64,000 nucleotides of DNA from Chloroflexota bacterium (GCA_016195815.1 JACPYX010000021.1:124001-188000); one strand, 5' to 3'. Shown: positions 52,210-61,914, counted from the first letter of the stretch. Made by a program: numbers and translations. Notes: generated by a model not told the origin, from the letters alone.

Positions 52210-54186
52210 TTATTTGTTTTTGACCACATCAATATAATCTTCTGTAACCGTTGTGCTGCCGGCAATGCCAAGCATCGCCAGTAATTCGCCCGCCAGCGCG
52301 GCTTTGTGTTCCGCATCGGTGCGGCTCCACGTGCGGCTCTTGATCTCGATATAATGTCCGAGCATGGGTTCGATCATCTCGTCCACGTTGACAAAGAATT
52401 CGGTGTCTTTGAATTTCACCAGCCAGCGTTCACGATCTTTCGTGATCGTGACCTCCGCTTTCGGCCTGAAGTATTCGCGATAGAAGCGCAGGCTTTGCGC
52501 GGCGGGGGCGATGAAGCGGCTGCGTGAAAGCACGACATCGTGCGCCAGTTTGTCTTCACGCTTCTGACCGAGCAATGTCAAACGCGGGCGCGTGGTGGTG
52601 ACACTGCCTTTCTCGTCGAGAAAATCATCTTCGCGGTAACGCAGATGTCCCTGGCTGAAATCGTCGAATGAGAAATATACATCATGCTGTTTATAATGCC
52701 GATAGCGAACGATCTCGATCTCCGGCCGCTTCATGGCCTCGACGATGGGACGGTCGTCCGCTAATTTGACCTTGACCTGCACCTCGAAAGATTCCTCCTC
52801 CGTCGAGCCGCCCAGCGCGATCAGCTTCGACAACACCGATTGCTCGCGCTCGATCAGGAATGCGTCTATCTTCCTGGCAACGTCCGCGGCCTGGGCGAGC
52901 AGCTCCTCTTCATCCAGCGTCTGCAATTGATGGGCGCGCATCAACCATTTGCCGTTGACCATCACGTCAGTGACATCGGTAGACTTGCTTGCGTAAACGA
53001 TCTGGGCGTAAGCGCTGTTGGGGTCACGGAAGAAACGCGGCGAGCTGTGCATTGGATTGGCATTGATCAGGATTAGGTCGGCGCGGCGGCCCGCGGTCAG
53101 CGAACCGGTCAGGTGTCCGATGTGAAGCGCCTGTGCGCCGAGGCGGGTTGCCATCGTCAATGCGGTGGCGGCGGGCAGGGAAGTCGGGTCATTCGTCACG
53201 GCCTTGGCGATGAAGGCTGCCAGGCGCACTTCTTCGAACATGTCGAGGTCGTTGTTGGATGCAGGACCGTCTGTACCGATACCGACATTGAGTCCGGTTT
53301 CGAGCATCTTCACCACGGGCGCAAAGCCTGAAGCGAGTTTGAGGTTCGACGATGGGTTGTGTGAAACGCCCGCGCCCGCATGAAGCAAAGTACGCATTTC
53401 GCCTGTGTCAATGTGGACGCAGTGAGCGGCGATGACTTTTGCCTCGAAGAGTCCCTGCTTCTTCACGTAAGGCACGACCGGCATCCCGTTTTCGCTGCGC
53501 ATGTTTTCCACTTCAAAGGATGTTTCGGCGATGTGGATGTGCAGGGGCACGTCGAACTCTTTGGCAAGTTCGGCGGTGGCGCGCAGGATCTCCGGCGTAC
53601 AAGTGTACGGTGCGTGCGGCGCGATAGCCGGGACGATGAGCGGATGTCCCTTCCAGCGTTGGATGTAGTCGCGCGCGATCTCCATCGAATCTTCGTAAGA
53701 GGCCGCGTCGGCCACGGGGAATTTGAGCACCGATTGTCCGCAGACGGCGCGCATGCCTGCCTCAGCCGTGGCTTTGGCGACATCTTCTTCAAAGAAATAC
53801 ATGTCGTTGAACGTCGTCACGCCCGAACGGATCAATTCGGCGCAGGCGATCTGCGTACCGAGCCGCACGAATTCCGGCGAAACATACTCGCGTTCCACCG
53901 GCCACATATAGCCGCTCAGCCACACGTCGAGGCGCAGGTCGTCGGCCAGGCCGCGTAGCAGGGTCATCGGAACGTGGGTGTGCGCGTTGACCAGGCCGGG
54001 CATGAGCAGGCTGCCGCGGCAGTCAACCGTCTCTTTTCCAGCGTATTCTTTTTTGATCTCGGATTCCGGCCCAATTGCGACGATTGAATCTCCGCTTATG
54101 GCAATGGCGCCGGGGTTGTATTGATTCATTTGCTCGTCCATGCTCAGGATGTGGGCATTGGTGAGAAGGATGTCCGTTGTTTTCAT
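52210..54186 (-). CDS. Amidohydrolase (SAH/MTA deaminase-like) fused to a CYTH-like domain
   Basis: A 658-residue fusion. Residues 1-440 are a metal-dependent deaminase of the SAH/MTA/TRZ type: GLVNAHTHVPMTLLRG, GVTTFNDMYFF, HIHIAETSFEVEN, AHCVHID and GTDGPASNNDLDMFEE are the zinc-site blocks. Residues 460-658 are a second domain beginning FEVQVKVKL, with R-x-R-rich strands (YRHYKQHDVYFSF, LRYRED) and FFVNVDEMIEPMLGHYIEIKS, which fits the CYTH (triphosphate tunnel) pattern. The start at 54186 follows AAGGAG. The combination suggests a nucleotide-salvage enzyme with a triphosphate or polyphosphate role; this is inference. Confidence 0.82.
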   Translation of the reverse strand: MKTTDILLTNAHILSMDEQMNQYNPGAIAISGDSIVAIGPESEIKKEYAGKETVDCRGSLLMPGLVNAHTHVPMTLLRGLADDLRLDVWLSGYMWPVEREYVSPEFVRLGTQIACAELIRSGVTTFNDMYFFEEDVAKATAEAGMRAVCGQSVLKFPVADAASYEDSMEIARDYIQRWKGHPLIVPAIAPHAPYTCTPEILRATAELAKEFDVPLHIHIAETSFEVENMRSENGMPVVPYVKKQGLFEAKVIAAHCVHIDTGEMRTLLHAGAGVSHNPSSNLKLASGFAPVVKMLETGLNVGIGTDGPASNNDLDMFEEVRLAAFIAKAVTNDPTSLPAATALTMATRLGAQALHIGHLTGSLTAGRRADLILINANPMHSSPRFFRDPNSAYAQIVYASKSTDVTDVMVNGKWLMRAHQLQTLDEEELLAQAADVARKIDAFLIEREQSVLSKLIALGGSTEEESFEVQVKVKLADDRPIVEAMKRPEIEIVRYRHYKQHDVYFSFDDFSQGHLRYREDDFLDEKGSVTTTRPRLTLLGQKREDKLAHDVVLSRSRFIAPAAQSLRFYREYFRPKAEVTITKDRERWLVKFKDTEFFVNVDEMIEPMLGHYIEIKSRTWSRTDAEHKAALAGELLAMLGIAGSTTVTEDYIDVVKNK

Positions 54187-54219
54187 AATGTCTCCTTGTA
54201 ACGTAATTGCGAGCAATTG

Positions 54220-55188
54220 TTACTTTATAAAATTCACCAGAACATTCAATGTCTTCAAATTCATTTCGAAATCGGTGTCTTTGTGGTTTGTTAATTCCAT
54301 ATCCACTGCCGCGATGCCCTGCGAGACGGCGTAATCGGCCAGTGTGCCGGTGTAAACACAGCCGGTATTAATGGGCGGGTAGGGATAGGTCGTCACATTT
54401 GCAATGGCCTGTGCCAGCCGCTTGGAATTTTCGTCCCACGGATCACCGCCCGGAAAAATGCCGAGCGCGGCGGAATGATAACTAATCAGCGCTTGGATCT
54501 TGTGCGAAGTGATGAATCTCATCAGGATGCGCGTCTCCGGTTCGGAGGCCGGGCCGCTGCCGCTGGTGGTTGGGCTTGAATCGTAACAGCCGGAACGGCC
54601 CCAGGTCGGGGCCCAGTTGACCGGGAAGTTGCGGTTCAAATCCACGCCGCGCGCATTGACGCGGCCATCTATGTCGTGACTGCGCGCGTCGCCGTCGGGG
54701 TTGAGGTCGCGCAGGATGTAGAGCGTTACGTCGCTGGGAATCGCTTCGGGGTGATCGTTGATATATGTTATTAGCTGGTCGGCCAGCGCGATTGTATTCC
54801 ACTCATAGCCGCCGTTGATGCCCGCCACGATCATCAGTTGTTTTTCGCCCTGCCCGAATGTGTATACTTCGATTGGGCGGCCGGAAGTCGAGAATCCGAT
54901 TACATTCGATTTTTGTCCGTTGACCAGGAAGAAGGGCGTTGCTGTGTACTCAACATATTGCGTCGAACGCGGGTTGGGTGTGATGGTCGGCAGGTAGAAG
55001 GAGGTCGGCGCGGGTGTGATGGTGGGGTAGGGCGTTCCTTGCGGGTTCGTGAAGCCCGCGGCTTGCGCGGGCCGCTCGGTCAAATATAAAACCAGGATGG
55101 TTAGAAGAGCGGCGCAGCCGATGCCGTTCAAACTCCAGGCCAGAATCACCCAGCCAGCGTTTTTTTGTCGACGCGGCGCGCGCATCAA
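54220..55188 (-). CDS. M14-like zinc carboxypeptidase, one ligand altered
   Basis: A 322-residue protein with an N-terminal membrane anchor (LAWSLNGIGCAALLTILVLYL), a Pro/Thr linker and an M14 peptidase domain. Recognisable parts are GVDLNRNFPVNW (Asn-Arg substrate binding), LISYHSAA (zinc His) and VDMELTN (catalytic Glu). The first zinc motif reads AGINGGYEWNT where relatives have His before GG: the codon is AAC (Asn). It may be weakened or inactive. Its start overlaps cinA by 4 bases. Confidence 0.75.
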   Translation of the reverse strand: MMRAPRRQKNAGWVILAWSLNGIGCAALLTILVLYLTERPAQAAGFTNPQGTPYPTITPAPTSFYLPTITPNPRSTQYVEYTATPFFLVNGQKSNVIGFSTSGRPIEVYTFGQGEKQLMIVAGINGGYEWNTIALADQLITYINDHPEAIPSDVTLYILRDLNPDGDARSHDIDGRVNARGVDLNRNFPVNWAPTWGRSGCYDSSPTTSGSGPASEPETRILMRFITSHKIQALISYHSAALGIFPGGDPWDENSKRLAQAIANVTTYPYPPINTGCVYTGTLADYAVSQGIAAVDMELTNHKDTDFEMNLKTLNVLVNFIK

Positions 55189-56312
55189 GCCGCCTCCTGC
55201 GCGGCAGTTCGAAGCCAGTTCAACGCTATGTTCATGGCCCAGCGCGGCAAGCTGCGCGGCGGGCCGCCGTAGGTGATGCGGTGAGTCTTTTCTCCGAGCG
55301 GGGTGATGAGAACCATTTCGGCGGCGTGTTGGTCGGGGTGGACGGAAACACCAAGCACCGCGTCGACGTTGGCCTGGGCGCGGGCGGCGCGCACTGCCTC
55401 CATAAGGGCGTCCGCTTCAAGGTCCGGATGTGAGGCGGTGTGCGGAACGATGCGGGCCAGTCGCCCATCCAGGCCTGATTCGACCGCCGCGAGAGTCCAG
55501 CCGCGTTTGGCAACGGCATTTAATACAACATCTTCGAGTTTGTCTTCATCCACGCCAAAGATGATTCTGCCGAACCGTTCACGAATCTGGTTCTCGACCT
55601 CGGCAATCATCTGATCGGCTTCGGCTTCGCTTTTGGCTTTGGCCGCCACGCGGATATCTACCACGCCGGTATGCGCGGCCAGCCCAACGGTTGGGTTGCT
55701 AAGCATTTCAAGATCGGCGATCTTTTCATCTATCAAGCCTTCGCCGAGTCCGGAGCAGTGAAGCACACGGATTTTGATAACATCGCTCAGGTCAAATCGT
55801 TTTTGTAAATATGGGATGATCGACTCATGCAGGATGTGTTCCATTTCGTTCGGCACGCCGGGCAGGGAGATGACCGCATTGCGTTCGGTCTCGACGATGA
55901 AGGCGGGCGCGGTGCCGACGGGATTCTTAATGCCCAATGCGCCTTTTGGAACCATTGCCTGCCTCTTTTGGTTTTCGGACGGCTTGCGGCCGTAGCGCCC
56001 GATATTTTCCACGACTTGTTCCCAAAGATCATCGCGGAATTCGGTTGCCACTCCGGCGGCTTTGGCAACGGCCTCGCGCGTGGGGTCGTCAACCGTGGGG
56101 CCAAGCCCGCCTGTGGTGATGACGATCTCAGCGCGTTGCATCGATTCGCGTATGGCGGATGCGATGCGTTCCACGTTGTCGCCGATGGTGATGGTGCGGT
56201 ATAAGTCCACGCCCAGGCCGCGCAATGTCCGCGCGATGTAGCGTGTGTTGGTATCCACGATTTCACCGAGCAGGATCTCGGTTCCAATAGTAATGATTTC
56301 TGCTGATGGCAT
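55185..56312 (-). CDS. cinA: CinA: MoaB-like domain plus nicotinamide-nucleotide amidohydrolase domain
   Basis: A 375-residue CinA. The N-terminal MoaB-like domain has IGTEILLGEIVDTNTRYIARTLRGLGVD and TTGGLGPTVDDPTREAVAKA. The C-terminal domain carries the Pnc-type amidohydrolase fold but only about 120 residues with weaker motifs (VAKRGWTLAAVESGLDGRLARIV). CinA deamidates NMN and hydrolyses ADP-ribose. The start at 56312 matches the family N-terminus; upstream reading frame is not conserved. Confidence 0.9.
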   Translation of the reverse strand: MPSAEIITIGTEILLGEIVDTNTRYIARTLRGLGVDLYRTITIGDNVERIASAIRESMQRAEIVITTGGLGPTVDDPTREAVAKAAGVATEFRDDLWEQVVENIGRYGRKPSENQKRQAMVPKGALGIKNPVGTAPAFIVETERNAVISLPGVPNEMEHILHESIIPYLQKRFDLSDVIKIRVLHCSGLGEGLIDEKIADLEMLSNPTVGLAAHTGVVDIRVAAKAKSEAEADQMIAEVENQIRERFGRIIFGVDEDKLEDVVLNAVAKRGWTLAAVESGLDGRLARIVPHTASHPDLEADALMEAVRAARAQANVDAVLGVSVHPDQHAAEMVLITPLGEKTHRITYGGPPRSLPRWAMNIALNWLRTAAQEAA

Positions 56313-56347
56313 GTTGATCTGTTGCTCACTCAGGAACAATGCTGCGC

Positions 56348-57526
56348 TTACGGAAAGATCGGTTTGAATTGATTGCGAACGACCTGAAATATTTCGATGT
56401 CTGGTGCGGCGCAATCGCCGTATGTCGAACATGTTATTTTGCCGCTCAAGCCCTGAATACCTTGCATGTTGTAAAGTGCGTCGCGCAATTTCTGGCGCTG
56501 GATATACAGTTTGTCGCCGACCACGACCGCCGATTGCTGCATGGCATAGAACAGCATGTTGGCCGCGTCGTAGGCTTGAAGGTGATAGGGCGCGTTTGGT
56601 TTTTCACCATATTTGGCCTGGTATTTATCAGTAAACGTTTGAGGTTCCTGGACTGTATTGGGGCCTGATAGATACATTCCTTCTGAATAAGGCTGTGCCT
56701 GTTGAATGAAATCGGCGCTGAGCAGGCCGTCCGAACTGATCAGCGCGGCGTTCGAAAGGCCGGCCTCGGAAATCGCGCGGGTGATCGCCGCCCCCTCCTT
56801 GGTATAGACCGGATAGTAAAGTACGTCCGGCTCGCTCAGTGCGGCAAATTTCAAAGCGGTAAGAACATCCTGCCCATTGCTTAGGTCGATCTGTTCGACG
56901 CACTCGCCGCCCAACGGTTGGAAGCTGTCGCAAGCGGCCTGCTGCAATTGCTTTGGATAGGCTGTGCCGTCATGCAGCGTGACCATGCGCCGCAGCCCCA
57001 GCACATTGAAGGCAAATTCAGCCACGGCTTTTCCCTGCGCCTTGTCATTGTAGATCGAACGGAAAAAACCTGGCTGGCGCAGCGACGGATCAGTAAGCGA
57101 CGGCGCGGTACTCGACGGGGAGATCACCAGAAATCCGGCGTCGCTCAGGATTTTGGCAGAAGACAAGGCGGCGCTGGAACAAGTCGCGCCGATCACGCCG
57201 ATGATGTTCGGATCGGCGGCCAGCCGCGTAGCTGCCTCTTTTCCTCCCTGCTCGGAACACTGCTCATCCTCCTGGATCAGTTCGACACGACGCCCCAGTA
57301 CATTGCCTGCGTCATCCATGGCGATTTGTACGCCGCGCAGAGCGTCAACGCCATATACTTTATTGGGGCCGCTCATGGTCAGCATGGTGGCGATCTTGAG
57401 GCTTTCTCCCGAACCGAGAGTCACGCATCCGAGCGGGTCGGTGCATTTAAAAGCAGTCACTGTGCCACAGGCTGAAATAAGAATACTGGCAAGCGCCAGC
57501 AAAGCAAATAAGGGAAATCGTTTCAT
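56348..57526 (-). CDS. Branched-chain amino-acid-type ABC substrate-binding lipoprotein
   Basis: A 392-residue lipoprotein (lipobox LISACG) of the LivJ/LivK periplasmic-binding type: LKIATMLTMSGPNKVYGVDALRGVQIAMDDAGNVLGRRVELI, GVIGATCSSAALSSAKILSDAGFLVISPSST and LYYPVYTKEGAAITRA. It is a second binding protein besides that at 63121, separated from the transporter by an FAD oxidase gene, so it may widen the specificity of the liv transporter. The ligand is unknown. Confidence 0.9.
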   Translation of the reverse strand: MKRFPLFALLALASILISACGTVTAFKCTDPLGCVTLGSGESLKIATMLTMSGPNKVYGVDALRGVQIAMDDAGNVLGRRVELIQEDEQCSEQGGKEAATRLAADPNIIGVIGATCSSAALSSAKILSDAGFLVISPSSTAPSLTDPSLRQPGFFRSIYNDKAQGKAVAEFAFNVLGLRRMVTLHDGTAYPKQLQQAACDSFQPLGGECVEQIDLSNGQDVLTALKFAALSEPDVLYYPVYTKEGAAITRAISEAGLSNAALISSDGLLSADFIQQAQPYSEGMYLSGPNTVQEPQTFTDKYQAKYGEKPNAPYHLQAYDAANMLFYAMQQSAVVVGDKLYIQRQKLRDALYNMQGIQGLSGKITCSTYGDCAAPDIEIFQVVRNQFKPIFP

Positions 57527-57544
57527 GGTTTTCTCCTCAGGAGA

Positions 57545-58696
57545 TTAAACCACATTGTACTCTTGATTTAATTGTCCTTCGAAGCGTGCAAGATTTAGCA
57601 TCGAAACGTCAACGCTTAAAAACCTGCCGTCCAGAATATATTCTGCCATCAACCTGCCTGAGATCGGACCGTGCATAAACCCGTGACCCGAAAAACCTGT
57701 GACCAGTAAAAAGCCTTCCACGGGCGTACGGCCAAAGATTGGGTGCGAATCGGGTGTCACTTCATACAGCCCGGCCCAATGCGAAGCCCGGCCTGCTTGT
57801 TCAACCAATGGCATTCTAGTGATAGCGGCTTCCAGATTGACAAGCTCAAAATCCTCGTCTACACTTTGGTCGAAGCCGGGCGCTTCGTTCCGGTTGCTCA
57901 TCCCGATCAGAAGCCCTTCGCCTTCGCGATGGAAATAGAGAGATTGCGAAAAGTCAATCACAAAAGGAAAATCGGGCGGGATACTGGGCAGGGGAGTGGT
58001 CGTGAACATTTGTCGGCGGATGGGTTGGACTGGAATATGGACTCCGGCCATTCGTCCAACCTGAGCCGACCAGGGCCCGGCCGCGTTTAGAATCAAACGC
58101 GTCTCAATCGAACCGTGAGCGGTCTCCACGCCCGTGACTTTATCCCCGCTGACTCGTATCCCAATCACTTCCATGTTGTTGAATGATTTCACTCCCATGC
58201 GCGTCGCCGCACTGATATATCCCATTACCACGCTGTTCGGGTCAGCCAATCCATCCTCCCGGTTGAACGTGCCCGCCAGCGCGTCTTTGAAATTCATCAG
58301 CGGTAATCGTTTGCGGATATCATCGCCGTTTAGCCATTCGGTTTTAACGCCGAGCCGGTTTTGAAGTTTGAGGTTTTCTTGAAATTCGTTGATATCTTTC
58401 TCGCCGGTAAAAACGAAAAGATAACCGCATTTGCGATAGTTCACATCCTGGCCGATCTCGTCCTTGAAGCGTTCGAGCATGGGCAGGCTGGCCAGTGAAA
58501 GCCGAATGTTGATCTCGGTGCCGAACTGGTAGCGCACTCCACCCGCGCAGCGTCCGGTCGAACCCTGTCCGAAGTACTCACCGCGCTCGAGCAATACAAT
58601 ATTTTTCATGCCGCGCGCTGCAAGATAGTAGGCTGTGCTGGCTCCCATCACGCCGCCGCCAATGATGACAATCTCTGCTTTAGTAGGAATTTCCAT
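57545..58696 (-). CDS. FAD-dependent amine/amino-acid oxidase (DAO family, SoxB-like)
   Basis: A 383-residue flavoprotein. It has the dinucleotide-binding IIGGGVMGASTAYYLAARG, the FAD segment LERGEYFGQGSTGRCAGGVRYQFG, and the DAO C-terminal signature PDSHPIFGRTPVEGFLLVTGFSGHGFMHGP. Sarcosine oxidase beta and glycine oxidase are the nearest patterns. The oxidised substrate is unknown. It sits between livF and the second binding protein, so it may act on the amine or amino acid imported by this transporter. The start is 58696. Confidence 0.88.
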   Translation of the reverse strand: MEIPTKAEIVIIGGGVMGASTAYYLAARGMKNIVLLERGEYFGQGSTGRCAGGVRYQFGTEINIRLSLASLPMLERFKDEIGQDVNYRKCGYLFVFTGEKDINEFQENLKLQNRLGVKTEWLNGDDIRKRLPLMNFKDALAGTFNREDGLADPNSVVMGYISAATRMGVKSFNNMEVIGIRVSGDKVTGVETAHGSIETRLILNAAGPWSAQVGRMAGVHIPVQPIRRQMFTTTPLPSIPPDFPFVIDFSQSLYFHREGEGLLIGMSNRNEAPGFDQSVDEDFELVNLEAAITRMPLVEQAGRASHWAGLYEVTPDSHPIFGRTPVEGFLLVTGFSGHGFMHGPISGRLMAEYILDGRFLSVDVSMLNLARFEGQLNQEYNVV

Positions 58697-58713
58697 CTGG
58701 CGCCTTTTGTAAA

Positions 58714-58750
58714 GAGACCCGTTTTCACGCCTCGGCGGAAAACGGGTCTC
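58714..58750 (-). terminator. Hairpin between livF and the FAD oxidase gene
   Basis: GAGACCCGTTTTC (58714-58726) and GAAAACGGGTCTC (58738-58750) pair perfectly over 13 bp around an 11-base loop. On the minus strand it is followed by TTTACAAAAG, so the T-run is weak. It may be a partial terminator or a stability element for the livF transcript. Confidence 0.55.
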
Positions 58751-58775
58751 GGTATTGAAAGGTTGTTTCTCTGGT

Positions 58776-59483
58776 TTACTCGATGCCCAGATACGACTTG
58801 CGCACCATCTCGTTTTCTTTGAGTTTGGCGGCAGCGTCACTGAGTATGATCTCGCCAGTTTGCAGTACATATCCACGATTGGCAATCGAGAGTGCCATCA
58901 ACGCGTTCTGCTCCACCAACAGGATGGTCATGCCTTCCTTGTTGATGTTCTGAATGATTTCGAAGATCAATTCCACCAGCAGAGGGGAAAGCCCCATCGA
59001 AGGTTCGTCCAACAGAAGGATGCGCGGGCGGGCCATCAGCGCGCGTCCCATGGCAAGCATTTGCTGTTCGCCGCCTGAAAGCGTGCCGCCTTTTTGTGTG
59101 ATGCGTTCCTTAAGGCGGGGAAAGAGCGAAAAGACGCGCGCCAGATCATCGTCAAATCCGGTCTTGTTTTTTCTTGCGTATGCGCCCATTTCAAGATTTT
59201 CAAGCACGGTCATGCGTGGGAAAATCAACCGGCCTTCGGGGCTTTGAGCAACGCCACGCCCGGCAATTTCGTGTGGCGGTAATTTTTCGAGCGCCACGCC
59301 TTCCAGCAGGATCGTTCCGCTGCGAGGGCGGTTGATACCTTGAATGGTGCGCAGGGTGGTGCTTTTGCCGGCGCCGTTCGAGCCGATCAGCGTCACGATT
59401 TCACCCTGGTTTACAGTCAGGGAGACACCCTTCAAGGCATGGATGTTTCCGTAGTAAGTATGAACATCTTTGAGTTCAAGCAT
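58776..59483 (-). CDS. livF: Branched-chain amino-acid ABC transporter ATPase LivF
   Basis: A 235-residue ATPase with Walker A GSNGAGKST, the LivF-type EGRLIFPRMTV and LSGGEQQMLAMGRALM signature, Walker B RILLLDEPSMGLSP and VEQNA as H-loop region (LivF proteins have Gln here). I place the start at 59483 (MLELKDV). It is the second ATPase of the liv operon, just after livG. Confidence 0.95.
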   Translation of the reverse strand: MLELKDVHTYYGNIHALKGVSLTVNQGEIVTLIGSNGAGKSTTLRTIQGINRPRSGTILLEGVALEKLPPHEIAGRGVAQSPEGRLIFPRMTVLENLEMGAYARKNKTGFDDDLARVFSLFPRLKERITQKGGTLSGGEQQMLAMGRALMARPRILLLDEPSMGLSPLLVELIFEIIQNINKEGMTILLVEQNALMALSIANRGYVLQTGEIILSDAAAKLKENEMVRKSYLGIE

Positions 59484-59499
59484 AATGTGATCCTGGCCT

Positions 59500-60276
59500 T
59501 TACTTGGTGACGGTGCCTTTGCCGAGGTAGGCCTCGACGACCCGTTGATCTTTTTGGACATCAGCCGGCAGGCCTTCAGCAATCTTTTCGCCGTAATCCA
59601 AAACGGAGACGCGGTCTGAAATGCCCATCACCACGCGCATATGATGTTCGATGAGCAGAATGGTCAAGCCTAAGTCGCTGCGCAAGCGCTGGATGAAACT
59701 GGTCAAGTCGAGTGTCTCGTTCGGGTTCATGCCGGCGGTAGGCTCATCGAGGAGAAGAAGCTTGGGGTCAGTAGCCAGCGCACGGGCGATCTCGAGGCGG
59801 CGCTGGAGACCATAAGATAGATTCTTGGCGGTTACTTCAGCATCTGTACGGCGCAGTCCGACGAACTCCAGCATATCGAGGGCTTTGGCATGTGCATTTG
59901 CTTCCTCTTTCATGGTAGCCGCGCTGTGTGTGATCTGGCCTATCAAAGTCGAATGCAAACGAACATGTTGTCCAACCAGTACGTTTTCCATCGCGCTCAT
60001 GTTGGAAAACAGGCGGATGTTTTGGAAAGTACGGGCAATTCCAAGAGCGGTGATCTGGAACGGTTTAAGTTTGGTAATGTCATGTCCATCGAAGTTCATT
60101 TCACCGCTGGAGATCGGGTAAATACCCGTGATCGAATTAAAGAATGTGGTCTTTCCGGCCCCATTGGGTCCGATCAAACCGGCGATCATCCCTTTTTCGA
60201 GGGTGAAATCAACATTGTTCACAGCGACAAGTCCGCCGAACATCTTGGTAACTTTACGAGCTTCAAAGAGATTCAC
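59500..60276 (-). CDS. livG: Branched-chain amino-acid ABC transporter ATPase LivG
   Basis: A 258-residue ATPase with Walker A GPNGAGKTT, the LivG-specific insertion after ARTFQNIRLFSNMSAMENVLVGQH, signature LSYGLQRRLEIARAL, Walker B LLLLDEPTAGMNP and H-loop IEHHM. It pairs with LivF to energise LivH/LivM. It begins 10 bases after livM ends. Confidence 0.95.
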   Translation of the reverse strand: MNLFEARKVTKMFGGLVAVNNVDFTLEKGMIAGLIGPNGAGKTTFFNSITGIYPISSGEMNFDGHDITKLKPFQITALGIARTFQNIRLFSNMSAMENVLVGQHVRLHSTLIGQITHSAATMKEEANAHAKALDMLEFVGLRRTDAEVTAKNLSYGLQRRLEIARALATDPKLLLLDEPTAGMNPNETLDLTSFIQRLRSDLGLTILLIEHHMRVVMGISDRVSVLDYGEKIAEGLPADVQKDQRVVEAYLGKGTVTK

Positions 60277-60286
60277 GGCAGGTCTC

Positions 60287-61903
60287 CTAGCGTTTTTTTG
60301 CGGCGGCTTTTGTTTTTCCAGCGACGGTCATTGCGTTTGGTTTGGCCGTCTCTTCCGGAATCACAGGGCCAGCCATTTCTTCTGCGGCGTGCAATTCCAT
60401 ACGGCGCTGGGCGCTGGGGATCAAGCCCTCAGGACGTACGGCCATCATAATGACCAGGGTTAAGCCAAAGAGCAGGAAGCGATATAAGATCGGGTTGGCG
60501 TTGTCTTTGACGGCCGCTTGCAGAACGGGATTGCCCGCCAACGACGGAAGAATCGTATTTGTCAGAAGCGATGCGAGAAAATCCTTGAGCGCCGGGAGGA
60601 AGAGACGATCAGCCGTCATGATGACAAGGCCGCCCACGATCACGCCGTTAATATTGCCAAGGCCTCCCAGGATCACGATAACCAGGATGATGATTGATGC
60701 GCTGAAATCGAACACACTGGGGAAAATGCCGCGGATGTAGGCGGCATAGAAAGCACCGGCAAAACCTGAGAAGGTTGCGCCCATGGCGAAGGCTGCTAAT
60801 TTGGTGCGGACCGGATCAATGCCCATTTGAGATGCAGCCAGTTCGTCTTCACGGATAGCCATCCAGGCGCGTCCCAGGCGGCTTTCGCGCAGGCGGCGGA
60901 TGATGAAGATGGATAGCAGGATAATCACGATGATTAGGAAATACCACGGGATTGGATTGTCCGATTGGAATTCGCCGATGAAGGGCAGGGAGGGGCGTCC
61001 GATCGGGCTGATGCCTTTTTCGCCCGCTGTCAAGTCCTGGCGTTCAAAGAACGTAATACAAGCTAGTGTGGATTTGGCGCCGAACAAATTCGTTATCCCA
61101 GGCAGAATCCAGCAAGTGAAAGGTTCTTTGATGGTTACTTCGGTCAGATTTCTGAATATGACCGGGATCATTTCACCAAAGCCAAGCGTAACGATGGCGA
61201 GATAATCGCCGCGCAGTGGCAGGGTGGGCGCGCCAAGAATTAGTCCCCATAATGCGGCAATACCTGCCGCAATCCAGATGACAAGCCAGAAATTCATATA
61301 AATGCCGTGCTGTGGGGAAGACAAAATTCCGGTGGTATATGCGCCGATTGCGAAGAATGCCGCATAACCAAGATCTAATAACCCAGCATACCCTACCACG
61401 ATATTGAGTCCCAGGCCCAGGATCACGAAAATCAACGCAAAGATTACCTGCGCAGACCAACGTAAGCCAGTAGCCTTATCAATGAAGGGGAAGGTGATAA
61501 TTACAATTGCTAGTAAAACGAGCTTGGCGATTCCTTCCTGGCGCTCGGACAGGCCATGAATTGCACAGGTAATTATAGTGAGCAGTAAAACAACGAGGAA
61601 GCCAATTGTATTGGCGATGATCACCTGATTATCAAAGAGGCGGGCCTTGCCAAGTGCGGGCAAAATAAAAATGTTTTGAACCAGGCTTAGCCCGACAAGA
61701 ATTACCGCCGCCACGAGCGCAGGCATAAAGCTAGCGCGCGCAATTTGCAACGGGTTTCTCCGTTCGAAGCGGCTTCCAAGACTAAGGCCAAGTCCCAGCC
61801 CAAGCATGCCGCCGAGGACTGCGACTGACCATCCGCCGAAGAGGAAGGTCAAAAATCCGCCAATAAGGCCGAAGGTGATTCCTGATTTTATATTTTTATC
61901 CAT
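60287..61903 (-). CDS. livM: Branched-chain amino-acid ABC permease LivM with long N-terminal extension
   Basis: A 538-residue permease, about 110 longer than E. coli LivM. The first 150 residues add four membrane helices (FGLIGGFLTFLFGGWSVAVLGGMLGLGLGLSLG...). The core has the LivM block LGLNIVVGYAGLLDLGYAAFFAIGAYTTGIL and the EAA-like loop LRESRLGRAWMAIREDELAASQMGID. It ends with a basic tail (MTVAGKTKAAAKKR). It transports with LivH. Confidence 0.93.
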   Translation of the reverse strand: MDKNIKSGITFGLIGGFLTFLFGGWSVAVLGGMLGLGLGLSLGSRFERRNPLQIARASFMPALVAAVILVGLSLVQNIFILPALGKARLFDNQVIIANTIGFLVVLLLTIITCAIHGLSERQEGIAKLVLLAIVIITFPFIDKATGLRWSAQVIFALIFVILGLGLNIVVGYAGLLDLGYAAFFAIGAYTTGILSSPQHGIYMNFWLVIWIAAGIAALWGLILGAPTLPLRGDYLAIVTLGFGEMIPVIFRNLTEVTIKEPFTCWILPGITNLFGAKSTLACITFFERQDLTAGEKGISPIGRPSLPFIGEFQSDNPIPWYFLIIVIILLSIFIIRRLRESRLGRAWMAIREDELAASQMGIDPVRTKLAAFAMGATFSGFAGAFYAAYIRGIFPSVFDFSASIIILVIVILGGLGNINGVIVGGLVIMTADRLFLPALKDFLASLLTNTILPSLAGNPVLQAAVKDNANPILYRFLLFGLTLVIMMAVRPEGLIPSAQRRMELHAAEEMAGPVIPEETAKPNAMTVAGKTKAAAKKR

Positions 61904-61914
61904 TTCGATACCTC

